Shown piece by piece: positions 10,637 through 21,472 of a stretch of 64,000 bases of DNA. The notes under the pieces were generated by a model that made no database searches, was not told the DNA's origin, and was given only the letters and a program-made list of their open reading frames with translations. The stretch is taken from assembly GCA_000697055.1 (NCBI GenBank), contig JNDT01001970.1:62001-126000 (forward strand), in the 5' to 3' direction. Within the stretch, counting starts at the first letter, position 1. The number at the start of each line of letters is the position of its first letter. The position numbers and the translations under genes are program-made. The stretch is from Saksenaea vasiformis B4078. Lineage: Eukaryota; Mucoromycota; Mucoromycetes; Mucorales; Saksenaeaceae.

Positions 10637-12544
10637 TTACTGGGAGATCCCGGTTACTTTCCCGCCGTTCCACACAAACCGTCTACTGTTTTGACACTTG
10701 ATAACAACATAGCCGAAAGGCAATTTACGCTCCCATCGATCCACTGATCCTGGTATGGATACGATTTCATGCATACACTCATCCGTTGCTATTTGCATGG
10801 ATACGAGTCCACGGATCCACGACGACCCTAAAAGCGCTGCTTTGTCCTCCATTTGCGAAGTACCATCTTTCACTTTCGTCTCGTACGATTGGATATCTCT
10901 GATGGTTTTTTCGCCAATCCGCATGTTTTCTACTTGATAGTATTGCCCTATGTAGCTGCCATACCATTGCGGCTCCTGGCCAGCAACAGTCAGGGATACG
11001 AATGCTGCAGGGCTGTCGACACATTTGTAGTTCTCGCACATCAAATACAGTTCAGAGATCTCAATCTTGTCAAATTTAAGCTTCGGCATATTAAAAAGGA
11101 ATTCCTTGTCTAAGTGTGATCCTTTTCGCATACATTTGTGCATCACAAGCGTCGTCAATTGTTGACAATTCGACGAAAGTTGATCAAAGAACTCCGCGAC
11201 AAATTTGCAATTCATCAGCTCAAGATGTTGAAGACGTGCAGGCGCCTTCTGCAGTGCAGTAGAAAAATCGACATCGAAATGGCAGAGTGTGAGTTTTTGC
11301 AGATTTTGCAGGGAATCCAACAAAAGATGAACATGAAACGGAGCCTGCAGACAACGGAAGAGAGAGCAGCTGCAAAGGCTCAATTCGGTTACGTGACGAC
11401 ATTGTGCGACGAGATCAATGATCTGCCTTGGGGAATGGATCGTTCGCCACGCTTGATGTAGATGCAGTGTGGTGACCGTGTCCTTTATAGATTCTATGAT
11501 CGTGCGATAAAGACGTTCGTCCATAAGGGGGCGTTCGGTGCTTTCTGCATCAGCCACGCCAAGCGTGAATTCAGTAAGCGACGAGTGGAAGTCTCGAAGC
11601 GCAAGATAGAACGATTCATCGGGAAGAACAGCATTTGGTATTCGTCTTAATCTCACGCTGCGGAGTTTCCGACATTGCAAAGCTAATGTTCGCATAGCTG
11701 CTCCTTTGGGTAGACGAAGTAAGCTGGGGAAAAGGACACTGGGATACGTGATATCCCAGTCTATGTCGATAAGCCCGGGATATTTGTATGCGAAATAGGT
11801 GATCCATCGGTCATCACGCAGTTGTACTGTCATCAATCTCAGATGCGTCAAATTAGGGACAGACTTGCTAGTTGCAAAATCCGTCATCTCGTTGCCAGCA
11901 TTTAGCAGCAGATCTTGTAGCGTCAGATGCATGAGAGACGGACAAGCATCATGCATACGATCGATATCTTGTGGTGTTAAGCCGAGAGCAACGTTATCCT
12001 CGGGTCGTAGCGAATGATACAATGGAACTAAGTTCAGACTGAAGCGTTGTAGATTAGGCGTTCGCTGTAAAGTCGAATGCAGTGTCGCGTTATTGATCCA
12101 GCTACCTCCAAGTTCCATTTCCGTCAGCTGGGAACCGTAGATAGTGAGCAAATCTTCGGCTACGATAGCAAATAAAATGGGCGGCAGTCCGTGCAAGCGC
12201 GGCCAACGCTCTACAGCTGCGACCGCATTAGCATAGGATATAGTGGAATCAAATACAAGCGTCTCCAGAGAAGGACACAGCCGTCGCAGTTGCCATACAT
12301 TATCCCACGAAACCTGGATCCCTTTCACAAGATCAATATGTCTAACCAACTCCCCCAACTTGCGGTTAGGCATATCGAGGAATGCACACCAGCATGTGGA
12401 CGTCTCGAAATGGATCGTATGGTACAATGACCGGATCATTCGGTCATGCCAGGATGAGCAGACCTCCACACAGGCAAGAATGTCATCTATAGAAAGACGA
12501 TTGGCAATAGCGCCAAGCACTTCGGAGGGGAGCAGCTTTGCCAT
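10637..12544 (-). CDS. F-box protein with leucine-rich-repeat-like region
   Basis: One intronless frame of 635 residues. Residues 3-45 match an F-box (LLPSEVLGAIANRL, then VCSSWHDRMIRSLYHTI), which would bind Skp1 and place the protein in an SCF ubiquitin ligase or a related complex. The rest has irregular leucine-rich repeats of the fungal F-box/LRR kind (for example LETLVFDST, LMHLTLQDLLL, VTELSLCSCSLF, LQKLTLCHF). These would choose the substrate, which cannot be guessed. Large F-box families of this shape are typical of Mucoromycota. The next gene on the strand is NOP14, 93 bp on, with no functional link implied. Start is the first ATG, directly before the F-box. Confidence 0.85.
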   Translation of the reverse strand: MAKLLPSEVLGAIANRLSIDDILACVEVCSSWHDRMIRSLYHTIHFETSTCWCAFLDMPNRKLGELVRHIDLVKGIQVSWDNVWQLRRLCPSLETLVFDSTISYANAVAAVERWPRLHGLPPILFAIVAEDLLTIYGSQLTEMELGGSWINNATLHSTLQRTPNLQRFSLNLVPLYHSLRPEDNVALGLTPQDIDRMHDACPSLMHLTLQDLLLNAGNEMTDFATSKSVPNLTHLRLMTVQLRDDRWITYFAYKYPGLIDIDWDITYPSVLFPSLLRLPKGAAMRTLALQCRKLRSVRLRRIPNAVLPDESFYLALRDFHSSLTEFTLGVADAESTERPLMDERLYRTIIESIKDTVTTLHLHQAWRTIHSPRQIIDLVAQCRHVTELSLCSCSLFRCLQAPFHVHLLLDSLQNLQKLTLCHFDVDFSTALQKAPARLQHLELMNCKFVAEFFDQLSSNCQQLTTLVMHKCMRKGSHLDKEFLFNMPKLKFDKIEISELYLMCENYKCVDSPAAFVSLTVAGQEPQWYGSYIGQYYQVENMRIGEKTIRDIQSYETKVKDGTSQMEDKAALLGSSWIRGLVSMQIATDECMHEIVSIPGSVDRWERKLPFGYVVIKCQNSRRFVWNGGKVTGISQ

Positions 12545-13129
12545 TAAAGGACGAACAACAACTCCCCTTCCCGCTAGTAGTGAATTATTTGGTCTACAGG
12601 TGACGTTACGAATGTCGTACAGACATGGAAAAAGATCGGAGAAGCACGATGTGGCATCGGTTTATCCGCGCGTCTGTGAGGTTACATTGGGCCTTTTACT
12701 AACGTTTGTCTTTCTAGTTGCAGTTGTTTTTTATCGTTGTGATCGTTATCATTGAGCACCTTCCCCAGCCGCTTGATAAATTTGACACTGTCCGATTTTT
12801 GGCTCGAATCTGCGAGATCGTTGCCTTTCGGCATGATTCTGTTTTATTTGCGGCACTATCTTATGGGGAGTAATTGTGCTGATGGAGGCATCCCGGCACC
12901 ACAGACGAATTATTGCTTGATGACAGGTTCCATCATTTGCATAGGATGTTGCTGTCAGAGTGGCTTGGTGTACAGATAACAAAGCCAACAGGCCCGCCAT
13001 AAAGAGTAGGATTGGATACTCACACTGCTCGCATTTCCTATGGGTAAATAAAGACTACAGTAACTGAACGCAAGGAAGCTGTTCTCACTCATCTAGTGAT
13101 CATTCATCGCTTAGATGGTAGCGGCACGT
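12545..13129. other. intergenic, one doubtful short frame
   Basis: A 50-residue minus-strand frame at 12682-12834 (begins MPKGND, contains VKFIKRLGKVLND) has some coding character but no recognised family. A longer overlapping frame (12749-13000) starts with a hydrophobic stretch and then loses protein-like composition. Neither is called. Confidence 0.4.
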
Positions 13130-14020
13130 TCAGAAATTTTGTAAATACGAAATTGTCTCCCAATTCGAAAGATGCCGAATAAATAGGCAATGCTCGAGCA
13201 ATTCCCAGTGTTCTGGGAAATATGGTTGGTTGTAATGATCGCCATTGTCTTCGCCACGTATCAGCTCCTCGATAGACGTTCCATTCAAACACGGTTTCAC
13301 GATATCTTCCATCTCCTCGTTTGCAAGATTAACAATGTAGGATAAATGCCAACCTAAAAGGATGATCACATCATCCTTTTAGGTTGAAAAAGAAAAAAAT
13401 TAAAATTAAAATAAACAGTAGAAATTGACGTACTGTAACGTGCAAAAGTTCAAGATGCTCGTGGAGTCAAATTGAGCTAGAAGCACATAGGCAATCCGAT
13501 TTAAAGTCTCTCGTGGGTTGTTTTGTCCCATGCGTGATAATCAAGCGAGCTCGTTTTGGCCGTATACTGTTTTTCAAGAAGCTTTTCTCAACACATCAAC
13601 AACAAGGGTCATGTTATAATGATTGTATGGCGCTATTTATTCAGCGCAACTTACCAAAGCATACATCCACTCATAAAGCTCTTTCACCAAAGCCATTGGC
13701 AGCTCGCTTTCGAGATTTTCACAAGCCATATCAACCGCCACAGCAGAAATTCGTTCATTTTGCCCATCGTCACCATCCTTGGTTACCGCAAGCTCTTCCT
13801 CATTACCATCATCTGTACTAGTACTAGAAGCTTCAGCAGCAATATCTTGGTTGCCAGCCGGCATAGTGGCAGAGACAGGCGTGCTCGCATCCGCTACAGC
13901 ATTTTCTGCACTCGTCTTCATCGTATCACAGCTCTTTTCCTGACTTGAAGTTTCGGCCAAAAGTCTATTAACAGGAAAAGATAAGGCACAATCAGCACCT
14001 GCAGTAGCGTAGAGTGCCAT
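13130..14020 (-). CDS. unrecognised multi-exon protein, splicing not resolved
   Basis: Three stretches with coding composition follow each other on the minus strand. The first is 14020 to about 13652 (MALYATAGADCAL, Ser/Thr/Ala- and acid-rich, ending KELYEWMYAL before a good GTAAGT donor). The second is about 13510-13440 (contains IAYVLLAQFDSTSILNF). The third is 13369-13130 (contains EEMEDIVKPCL and HYNQPYFPEHWELLEH, stop at 13130). The first junction closes in frame only with a poor acceptor near 13513. The second does not close with any donor/acceptor pair I tried. So the gene is either spliced in a way I missed or it is decaying. No domain is recognised. The last intron's acceptor region lies inside a 35-nt palindrome (13351-13385). 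Confidence 0.4.
13351..13385. repeat. perfect palindrome, 16-bp arms, 3-base loop
   Basis: The left arm AACCTAAAAGGATGAT (13351-13366) and its exact reverse complement (13370-13385) are separated by CAC. It overlaps the start of the last coding stretch of the minus-strand gene, and each arm contains an AG preceded by T-rich or A-rich sequence. It could fold in the pre-mRNA. Confidence 0.95.
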
Positions 14021-14058
14021 TCAATAGACAGTACATTGTCTATTTCACACGAATATTT

Positions 14059-14784
14059 TTATCCGCCAAGACGCGATAATTTAACACCATTAACTTCGCC
14101 TTCTAGCTCCGCTAATTGCTTTTCTTGCGCAATTTGATTTTGGAGTTGTTGAGCCGTGATAGCAGAGCTGCGATCACGGACAGCATTACGTAGGGGCTTG
14201 CATCTTGATTGACTGCACAATATCTCGACATTTTTCTGTGCATGTGCGCACAGACCGTTGTGATGCGCGCTTTCAATTCCCCTTAAGGAATTTATTCACT
14301 ATTTCCTTGATGATTTTTTTTAATTGAAGCTCGAGATCGATTCAACTGAAAACTCATTGATAAGAGCCGATTGGTTGCGCTAATTTTGGGTGGTAAGAGT
14401 GCATAGGTATGACTGAGCCTTGATATCCTGCAGATCCTCTCTAGGAAGATGAAATCTTGATGGGGGATCACAGGAGCGTGGGCACTTCTTCTTGGGAATC
14501 GTAGCAAAGTATACATCTGTTGTAGCAAAAACTACAGTTTTCTGTGATAAAATGAAGGAGTGTTACACCAGCAGTGCGTTTCCATCTGCCGCATGAAGAT
14601 TGCGGAGGGGAATTGCTAAGAACGCTCCAAGGGGAAACTCCAGCTTCCTCAAAATTAAAAGCTTCTCGAGATAAGCGCTCCGTCTCTTTCTGAGAATTGA
14701 TGGAATATAACGCTGTTCGTAATGCTGGAGCGCTGCGCACGGTGTAAGCCAGAAGTTGCAAGGCTTTTTAAAGGTGGGAGACAA
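14059..14784 (-). CDS. unrecognised gene piece with a coiled C-terminus
   Basis: The clearest part is about 14290-14059. It reads GIESAHHNGLCAH, then CKPLRNAVRDRSSAITAQQL, then a Gln/Glu-rich helical stretch ending KLSRLGG and a TAA at 14059. An AG at about 14286 could be its acceptor. Upstream, 14784-14563 has a frame (begins MSPTFKKPCNFW, contains HYEQRYIPSILRKRRS) that may be an earlier exon, but I found no junction that joins the two cleanly. No family is recognised. Low confidence that it is one gene. Confidence 0.3.
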
Positions 14785-15057
14785 GATGCATCGGATGATA
14801 GATACAGAAGGCAGACGCCCATATCAAACAAAATCTCTTTTGGACTGGTGAAATAGGTTAAAATGACAGTTAACCTTTTACTTCAAATTGCCTTAAATGA
14901 TGGAGATATTACGAGATACTGAGCGGTTTTACATAAAATCCTCGTGATGCAGTGTCCGGTTGGAGTGTCCCTAGTTAACTCTCTTATTTTTGATGAATTG
15001 AACGAAAGCGGACACGTAAACCATCTATCATCGTCAAACAATTACAGTGTCTTGAGC

Positions 15058-15603
15058 AATTTTTTACGCTACTCTAAACAAATTATGCGTCCATGAAGAG
15101 CCAAGTTTGCGCTGAGAAAAAAATAAATATACGGTCATTGGTTAATGAATCGGCCACAAAACCATACGTTCACTTACATCAACTTGGCTCCCAGTGAACA
15201 TAAAAAGTCATCCACGATTAATAAATGGAAGATACTTTGATCTCTTTTTACTTATCCCGAAGGTAATCCCACATAATCGCGGGGTCTACCCCGCACCCTG
15301 GACGGGTGGGAGCGACGTTGGGGAGATTATCCTAGCGGTGCTGCCAATGTTGATAGCACTGCAGAGGAATTGAAGCGATGCAGCGTTCAGCGATCTATTG
15401 TACAAGATGAGTGATGCTAAGCGCGACAATATTTATTTTACTTGCTGAAGTGATGGGTAAAAAGCGCGACCACGGCCGAGACGGTTCGACAGCAGGGGTA
15501 ATGCAGACTAAAAGATAAATAAAAAGACATGAATGATCCTGTGTACGTAGTGAAAGAATTGACATCCTTACCGGGATGTTTTTTAAAAGAACAGAGCCAA
15601 AGA
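15058..15603. repeat. dispersed repeat, copy A
   Basis: About 546 bp that aligns by eye along its whole length with 49603-50165, in the same orientation. Shared words include CTACTCTAA, GCGTCCAT, TAAATGGAAGATACTTTGAT, GAAGCGATGCAGCGT, GCCGAGACGGTTCG, CATCCTTACCGGGATGT and AGAGCCAAAGAA. The copies differ by many substitutions and small indels. Neither copy has a clean frame, but both keep donor-like ACTTAC and CTTACC words on the opposite strand. It may therefore derive from a spliced minus-strand gene or an element. Confidence 0.75.
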
Positions 15604-15619
15604 AAAAAAAAAGAAGTTC

Positions 15620-18600
15620 ATGCGTCCCTTAGATAGTCAATTTACGTATTCCGATTGGTACGTTGGGGAACCTATTACAATAAATCAGCACAATAAAGGC
15701 CTTAGTTTGATGCAAAGTGTCTGCTTCTCTTCGCAAAAGCCTTCCCGTCGTGGTTATCACTAGGATCGGCTTAGCATAACCTTGTTCAATTCAATTGCCG
15801 CCGTTTCAGGTATAAAGTCGATAAAAAGAAGCTAAGTGTAACAAGACCCTTTTCTTTACTTCCTATGATTTTCGGTGGCGTAGAAGGGAACTTTTCAACG
15901 AAGGCAATATTGTAGCTATATTTTCTGAACTTGTCCAACGTCATCGAAAGTTCGACACCTTTTTATCATACGATGTCTTCAACAGGTGCAAACGAGGCCT
16001 TCATTTTGATGGGTTCACTGCCGAGTATCCTGCAATCGAAATCGAACCGGGAAAGAATAGTATGCTAAGACTTGTTAATGTATATCCTTCTGACAAATCA
16101 CCCACGGAAAAGACATGCACAAAAGCCGTCGAGATGGATAGCCTCATGGACCAACTATTGCTTGACCGTAGCTTTCACAATTTGCCCACCAAGACATTTG
16201 CATATGATATTGCTGCTCAAGCTAGCTGCCGCGCACGAAATAAACAGGGTCAATCGCGCTTTCAAGGTAGCACATTTGAGTATACGATATCTTATCTTCC
16301 GTGGGGAGAGGTAAGGAGCGACAGACATGTATGAATGGCTCAACCGATAGGATTCATTCCAGGTGCAACTATCTCCTAAGGTTTTCACTGCAGCCACTGT
16401 CTTCAAAATAGCGGTACAAGATGCTCTGAAGGAAAACACTAATAAGCAGAAGTATAAAGCACTACAAACTGTATTTGGACGATTCGGATACTACTACCCA
16501 TCAAAGATTTTACTTGGTATTATAGTTCGTGGATGGGTGATATGCATTAACAAACATCCTTAGGTGGGTTATTGGCTTGCAGAAAAGATAATTCGAATAT
16601 ACAAAGTGGAAGAAATAACGAATTCAGAGAAATCCAATCTAGCTATGATGTAGCGGAAAATATCACAAAAGCAATCAAAAACCACAAATACCGGAAAGTC
16701 ATAGGTACTCTCATTTGCATGTGCTTTATGATTACTAGATATGTATTTAATGATAGATAGAATCGTTGCAGGTGGTGACTCTGAGTCGTTTTTCGTGGAT
16801 GAGCTAGCAAATTGGAAAGAAACAACCAAGAGCGACCCAGCAATTATACATTTTACGGAATTGAAGCCGATGTATGAAATTCTCGAGGATGAACAGCATT
16901 GTCAAGTGAAAGAAGTGTACGACAAAGCATTCTGCGATAATGAATTTGAGCGTGCCGTAGAAAGGGACTGTGCAGAGATTTTCAAAAAGTGTGCCATGAC
17001 AAATGAGAGTACGCAAGACAAGCTCGAAAATATGAGTTGGTTGCAATATCTTGACCAAGGCAGCAACAGAGCGATTGGTCGTTGGCAAGAAACTGCACGT
17101 AATGAACCCAAGGAGGATTTATTCAGTGAGGAGGGACCGACTACAATGGTGGTATAACTGGCACTGACCACCAGGTAGCAAATGCTCAGGGAAGGGAAGA
17201 TCCACAAAAGAGGCTTGACAATGCATCCATCCATCAAGGCAGTGCAGAAAAAGACGATAATGACGATATTAGTCTGCATAAAGCTGCAGTCAATCAGAGC
17301 AAAGAACGTGAGCATTTCGACATTGGCGAGAAATACTATCGTGGAATAGGCGTGGATAAAGACTACACAAAAGCAATCGGATGGTACAGACAAGCTGCTG
17401 ATCAAGAAAATGAAGATGCACAGACTAGACTTGGAGATACGTATAGATACGGACGAGACGTACGTAAAGATCAGGGGACAGCAATTGAATGGTACAAGAA
17501 AGCAGCTGCTCAAGGACATGGACTTGGACTATATAAACTTGGATGTATGTATATGCGGGGAAGAGGCCTGGAAGACGATATCATCAAAACAAAGGAGCTA
17601 CACCAGAAAGCACTTGAATGGTGCAAGAATGCAGCTGATCAAGGAAATGACGATGCACAAGCGGCCCTTGGGGAAATTGACACATATGGATGGGCTGGGG
17701 AGAAAGGCATCGATGAAGCAATTGAATGGTGCAGAAAGGCGGCGGAAAAAGAAAACGAAGACGCGCAACAGATGCTTGGAGACATGTACAATTAGGGAAT
17801 TGGTATTAAGAAAGATATCAACATAGCGATTGCATGGTACCAAAAAGCGGCGAATTAAGGGAATGAAGATGCTCAATGGCGGCTTGGAGATGTGTACTAT
17901 CATGATGATGCTGTGAAGGAAGACAAGTCCAAAGCAGAGGAATGGTATAGAAAAGCGGCATCTCAACACAACGGATATGCTCAAAAGAAACTTGGAGACA
18001 TATATAGAGAGGGTGATTGTGTGGAAAAAGACATCAACGAAGCGATCAATTGATACCAAAAAGCATCGGAACAAGGAAGTACAGATGCCCAAATTCAAAT
18101 TGGAGATATCTACAGGACAGAAGATGGTGTGAAGAGAGATGTCGACGAAGCGATTGTATGGTACGAAAAAGCGGCGAACCAAGGAAGTATCGATGCCCAA
18201 ATCCGAATTGGAGATATATACAGGACAGGGAACATAGTTAGTCAGGACATTGACAAGGCGATTGAATGGTACGAAAACGCAGCGGGTGATGGAAGCACAA
18301 GAGCACAAGAAATGCTTGCAGATTTGTGTTATCATGGGTTTCATGTGGAGAAAGGTGTCAACAAAGCGATTGGATGGTACCAAAAATCAGCAAACCGCGG
18401 AAATGAAGAAATGATAACCCAAATTGCAGACATATACAGAAGAGGAGATGGCGTGAAAAAGGACATCAACGAAGCTATCGAATGGTACAAAAAGCGAGAT
18501 GTTCGTATAGGACCAATGGAGCGACTCTTACTGAAACGAGCAGACTTAGAAGTCTATTGCGTAGAGAGAGAATTCAGCGGGGCGGCCGAACGGTTCCAAC

Positions 18601-19208
18601 GGTTGGTGGATGAAGGGCATGATTATGTTCTAAAAGAGATCGGAGATATATACAGACATGGATCTGGAGTGAAGAAAGACTGCAACAAAGCGATTGAATG
18701 GTACAGAAAAGCAGCTGATCAAAGAAATAGAGATGCGGAAACTAAACTTGGTGATATGTACAATTCTGGAGATGGAGTAGAAAAAAATGTCGGCCGAGCG
18801 CTCGAATGGTACAGAAAAGCAGCGGATAAAGGACATGTGGAAGCGCAAATCATCCTTGGACGAATGCATGAGGAGGGAAATAGTGTGGAGAAAGATATCA
18901 ACAGGGCGACTGAATGGTACCAAAAAGCAGCTGAGCAAGGAAATGTATGGGCACAGGTCAAACTTGGTAATATGTATAGAAAAGGAGAATATTTGAAGAA
19001 AGACATCGACAAAGCCATTGAATGGTACCAAAGAGCAGCAGACGAAGGAAATGATATAGCACAAAAGAAACTTGGAGATATGTACAGAGTGAGCAAAGAC
19101 ATCAACCAAGCGATTGGGTGGTATCGGAAAGCAGCTGACCAGAGAAACAAACGTGGTCAAAAGAGACTTGACGAGATGGAGAGGAAAGTGACAATTACTG
19201 GATTTTGA
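15620..19208 (+). pseudogene. MACPF-domain plus Sel1-repeat protein, interrupted by stops
   Basis: MACPF proteins oligomerise into membrane pores. This would be a perforin-like head on a Sel1 scaffold. Coding signals begin at an ATG near 15620. The frame ending at 16310 holds SYDVFNRCKRGLHFDGFT, and its joins to upstream parts are unresolved. Exons 16363-16516, 16564-16704 and 16772 onward close in frame. Joined, they give FGYYYPSKILLGG, which has the spacing of the MACPF signature [YW]-G-[TS]-H-[FY]-x6-G-G with substitutions. Then come VIGGDSESF and an ELxPMYEIL segment typical of the MACPF end. At about 17150 the frame must change to reach the Sel1 array: a 38-nt GTATAA...CTCAG intron (17150-17187) would do it, otherwise it is a frameshift. 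About seventeen Sel1 repeats follow, with in-frame stops at 17793 (TAG), 17856 (TAA) and 18051 (TGA). It is probably a recent pseudogene. Readthrough or RNA editing is less likely. Sequence error is also possible. Confidence 0.75.
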
Positions 19209-19690
19209 GAAGCGTTTGCATCAAATAAATACTACATTTAAGTCGGATAACTGTCGTGTTCTTCGTTGACAATTATTGTTGTGATTGAAGACTTCCATTT
19301 TTACGAGCAGAATGTTCACATAAGAGATGCATCACGAGTTTTTAATTATACGTATCCAGCTGGCATATAGTGCATCAAGGTGCCTCTTCTTCTTTTTTTG
19401 GGTGCTGGAGAGAGTCATCGTTGTGCAGGGAGGGAAAGAAAGATATACATACGGTAGCTGTACCTTGCGCTTATACTTTATATCCTCACTAGAGTTGCAT
19501 GATCTGCTTCATGTAAGTTCCTCCATTCAAAACGGATCGGGATTCCGCGATCAGCTATCGCTTATAAACCATTGTGTAATCCATCGCAGCAGGTGGAAGC
19601 CCTGCATTTTGCCTTGATTTTGTGACCGTCCAGAATCGGACCAAAAAGTTCAACATTGAACACAATTCTCGTAGCCCTTCCCCACCGCAG
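19209..19690. other. intergenic, presumed SAM50 promoter
   Basis: No gene seen. A short ATAAATA-type signal follows the Sel1 stop near 19225. The region just before the SAM50 ATG is C-rich. Confidence 0.5.
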
Positions 19691-21420
19691 ATGTCTGAGC
19701 TTGATCAGCGACAAGCAGCAGCTCAACGCTTATTTCACTTGGTACTGAGACGCTCATGATAGACGCAAGCGATTCATGTCATTCTCACCTGTGTTTAGTT
19801 ACATGCCACCGCGTCGTCGGCAGCTCATGTCAATGCCGTCCATATTCTCGGTACACACGCGACGCGTCCTTCTTTTCTAGAGACTGCCACGACGCAGGTC
19901 CTCAAGTCCGAGAACATCGCGGATGTGATAAACCTGTCACAGGACATAGCCGACCGTATGATGCGATTGGATATCTTCGATAGCGTTCAGGTGCTTTTAG
20001 ACCGGGCAACAGACAGCGACCCCCTTGCCGCACCAGATTCGATCAACGTTGTCTACCAAGTGAAGGAAAAAAGCAGACTCTACATTAAGACAGGAACGGA
20101 AATCGGCAATAATGAAGGCAACATGGTAATATATTTTCGCCGCCTTTTTCGCCCAGCCCATCTCAACGTTAAATTCCTTTTATTGTAGAACGGATCAATC
20201 ACTGTACGTAATGTGTTTGGCGGCGCAGAAATGCTAGAAACAGTTGCTTCGTTCGGCACACGCAATAGTTCGGCCTTCCAGGTAAAACAGCACATGCATG
20301 GATGTCGTTTGCAGGAAACTCATCTGTATCTGGTCAGTTTTCGCTTTCCAAACCTGTCAATGCTTCTCCAGAATCTCGCATTGATGTGAACGCACATAGC
20401 GTACTTCAAAACAATATGCTTATGAGTTCCTATGAAGAACTGGCGCGAGGCGCTGGCTTGCGTTACAAGGTCAGCTTCGGCTAGTGTATGAATGAATCAC
20501 CCCATTAACGGAGACGATAGACCCTCTCGCGATTCGGATACCACGAACTAAGCTACGACTGCACCTGGAGATCGATCGATAAAGTGGCTGATAATGCTTC
20601 CTTGAGCATCCGCAATCAAGCGGGACATTCACTTAAATCGTCTATCCATCATGTCTTCGTGCGTGATCGCCGGGATGATGCATTGTTACCCAGCGATGGT
20701 CATTATGTGCGCCTAGCCCAAGAGTTTGCTGGTATATTAGCAGGGAATGCAAGCTTTATTAAAACAGAGCTGGAAACACAAGCATGCCATCAGTTTGGTG
20801 GCGGTCAGTTGCTGAAGAATGAAGCAGGTGAATTGTTGGGTGTTCATCCAGGCCTGGTCCTCTCTTTGGGACTCAGAGCTGGCTGGCTGGCGAACCTGAA
20901 CGACCACCCAAAGGCATCCACTGTTTCGGACAAATTTCACGTCGGTGGACCCTTGTCTATCCGTGGTTTCCGAACAGGAGGCATTGGCCCGAGAGATTAT
21001 CGTACGTCATTTCAGTTTTCCTCGAGGGAGGTTACTCAGTATTCTTTTGTAGGGGACGCACTTGGTGGCGATGCTTACTGGGCACTGGGATTAAGTGTAA
21101 TCGCGCCGTTGCCCAAATGGGAGAACAAACCTATTCGAGCACACGCCTTCATCAATGCCGGCTCATCTGTGCCATATACAAGAGGTACGAAGCAATGCGT
21201 TAGCGTTTTATGAACACGAGCTAACACGTGGATAGGCACAAATGCACCAGGGTTGATGGCATCGTTAGCTGAGTCACCAAGTACAGCAGTGGGCTTTGGT
21301 CTTATTTTCCGCCACAGCATTGCTCGCATCGAGTTGAACTACTGCATCCCCTTGACAGCAGCAAGAGGAGATCAAATCAAGAGAGGGCTCCAACTTGGTA
21401 TTGGACTAAACTTTTTGTAA
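19691..21420 (+). CDS. SAM50: SAM50/TOB55, mitochondrial outer-membrane beta-barrel assembly protein
   Basis: Core of the sorting and assembly machinery, which inserts beta-barrel proteins into the mitochondrial outer membrane. Six exons (19691-19741, 19799-20125, 20189-20281, 20338-20469, 20521-21184, 21236-21420) join to 484 codons, and all phases close. An N-terminal POTRA-like region (AHVNAVHILGTHATRPSFL, SQDIADRMMRLDIFDSVQ) is followed by the barrel domain (RNVFGGAEMLETVASFGTR, GGPLSIRGFRTGGIGPRD, VGFGLIFRHSIARIELNY). The C-terminus ends QLGIGLNFL, which fits the sorting beta-signal polar-x-Gly-x-x-hydrophobic-x-hydrophobic that the SAM complex itself reads. Length matches the family (about 450-500). 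No cleavable presequence, as expected. Its stop is 52 bp from the convergent RAD5 stop. Confidence 0.95.
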
Positions 21421-21472
21421 CATGTATAAAAGAAAGAAAAGCAAATACACAAATACTTTTAGACGGGAATGA

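Noticed and set aside
12749..13000. 83-codon frame with hydrophobic N-terminus on the minus strand
   Set aside because: After the first 25 residues the text is not protein-like, and a different overlapping frame looks better; no transcript evidence.
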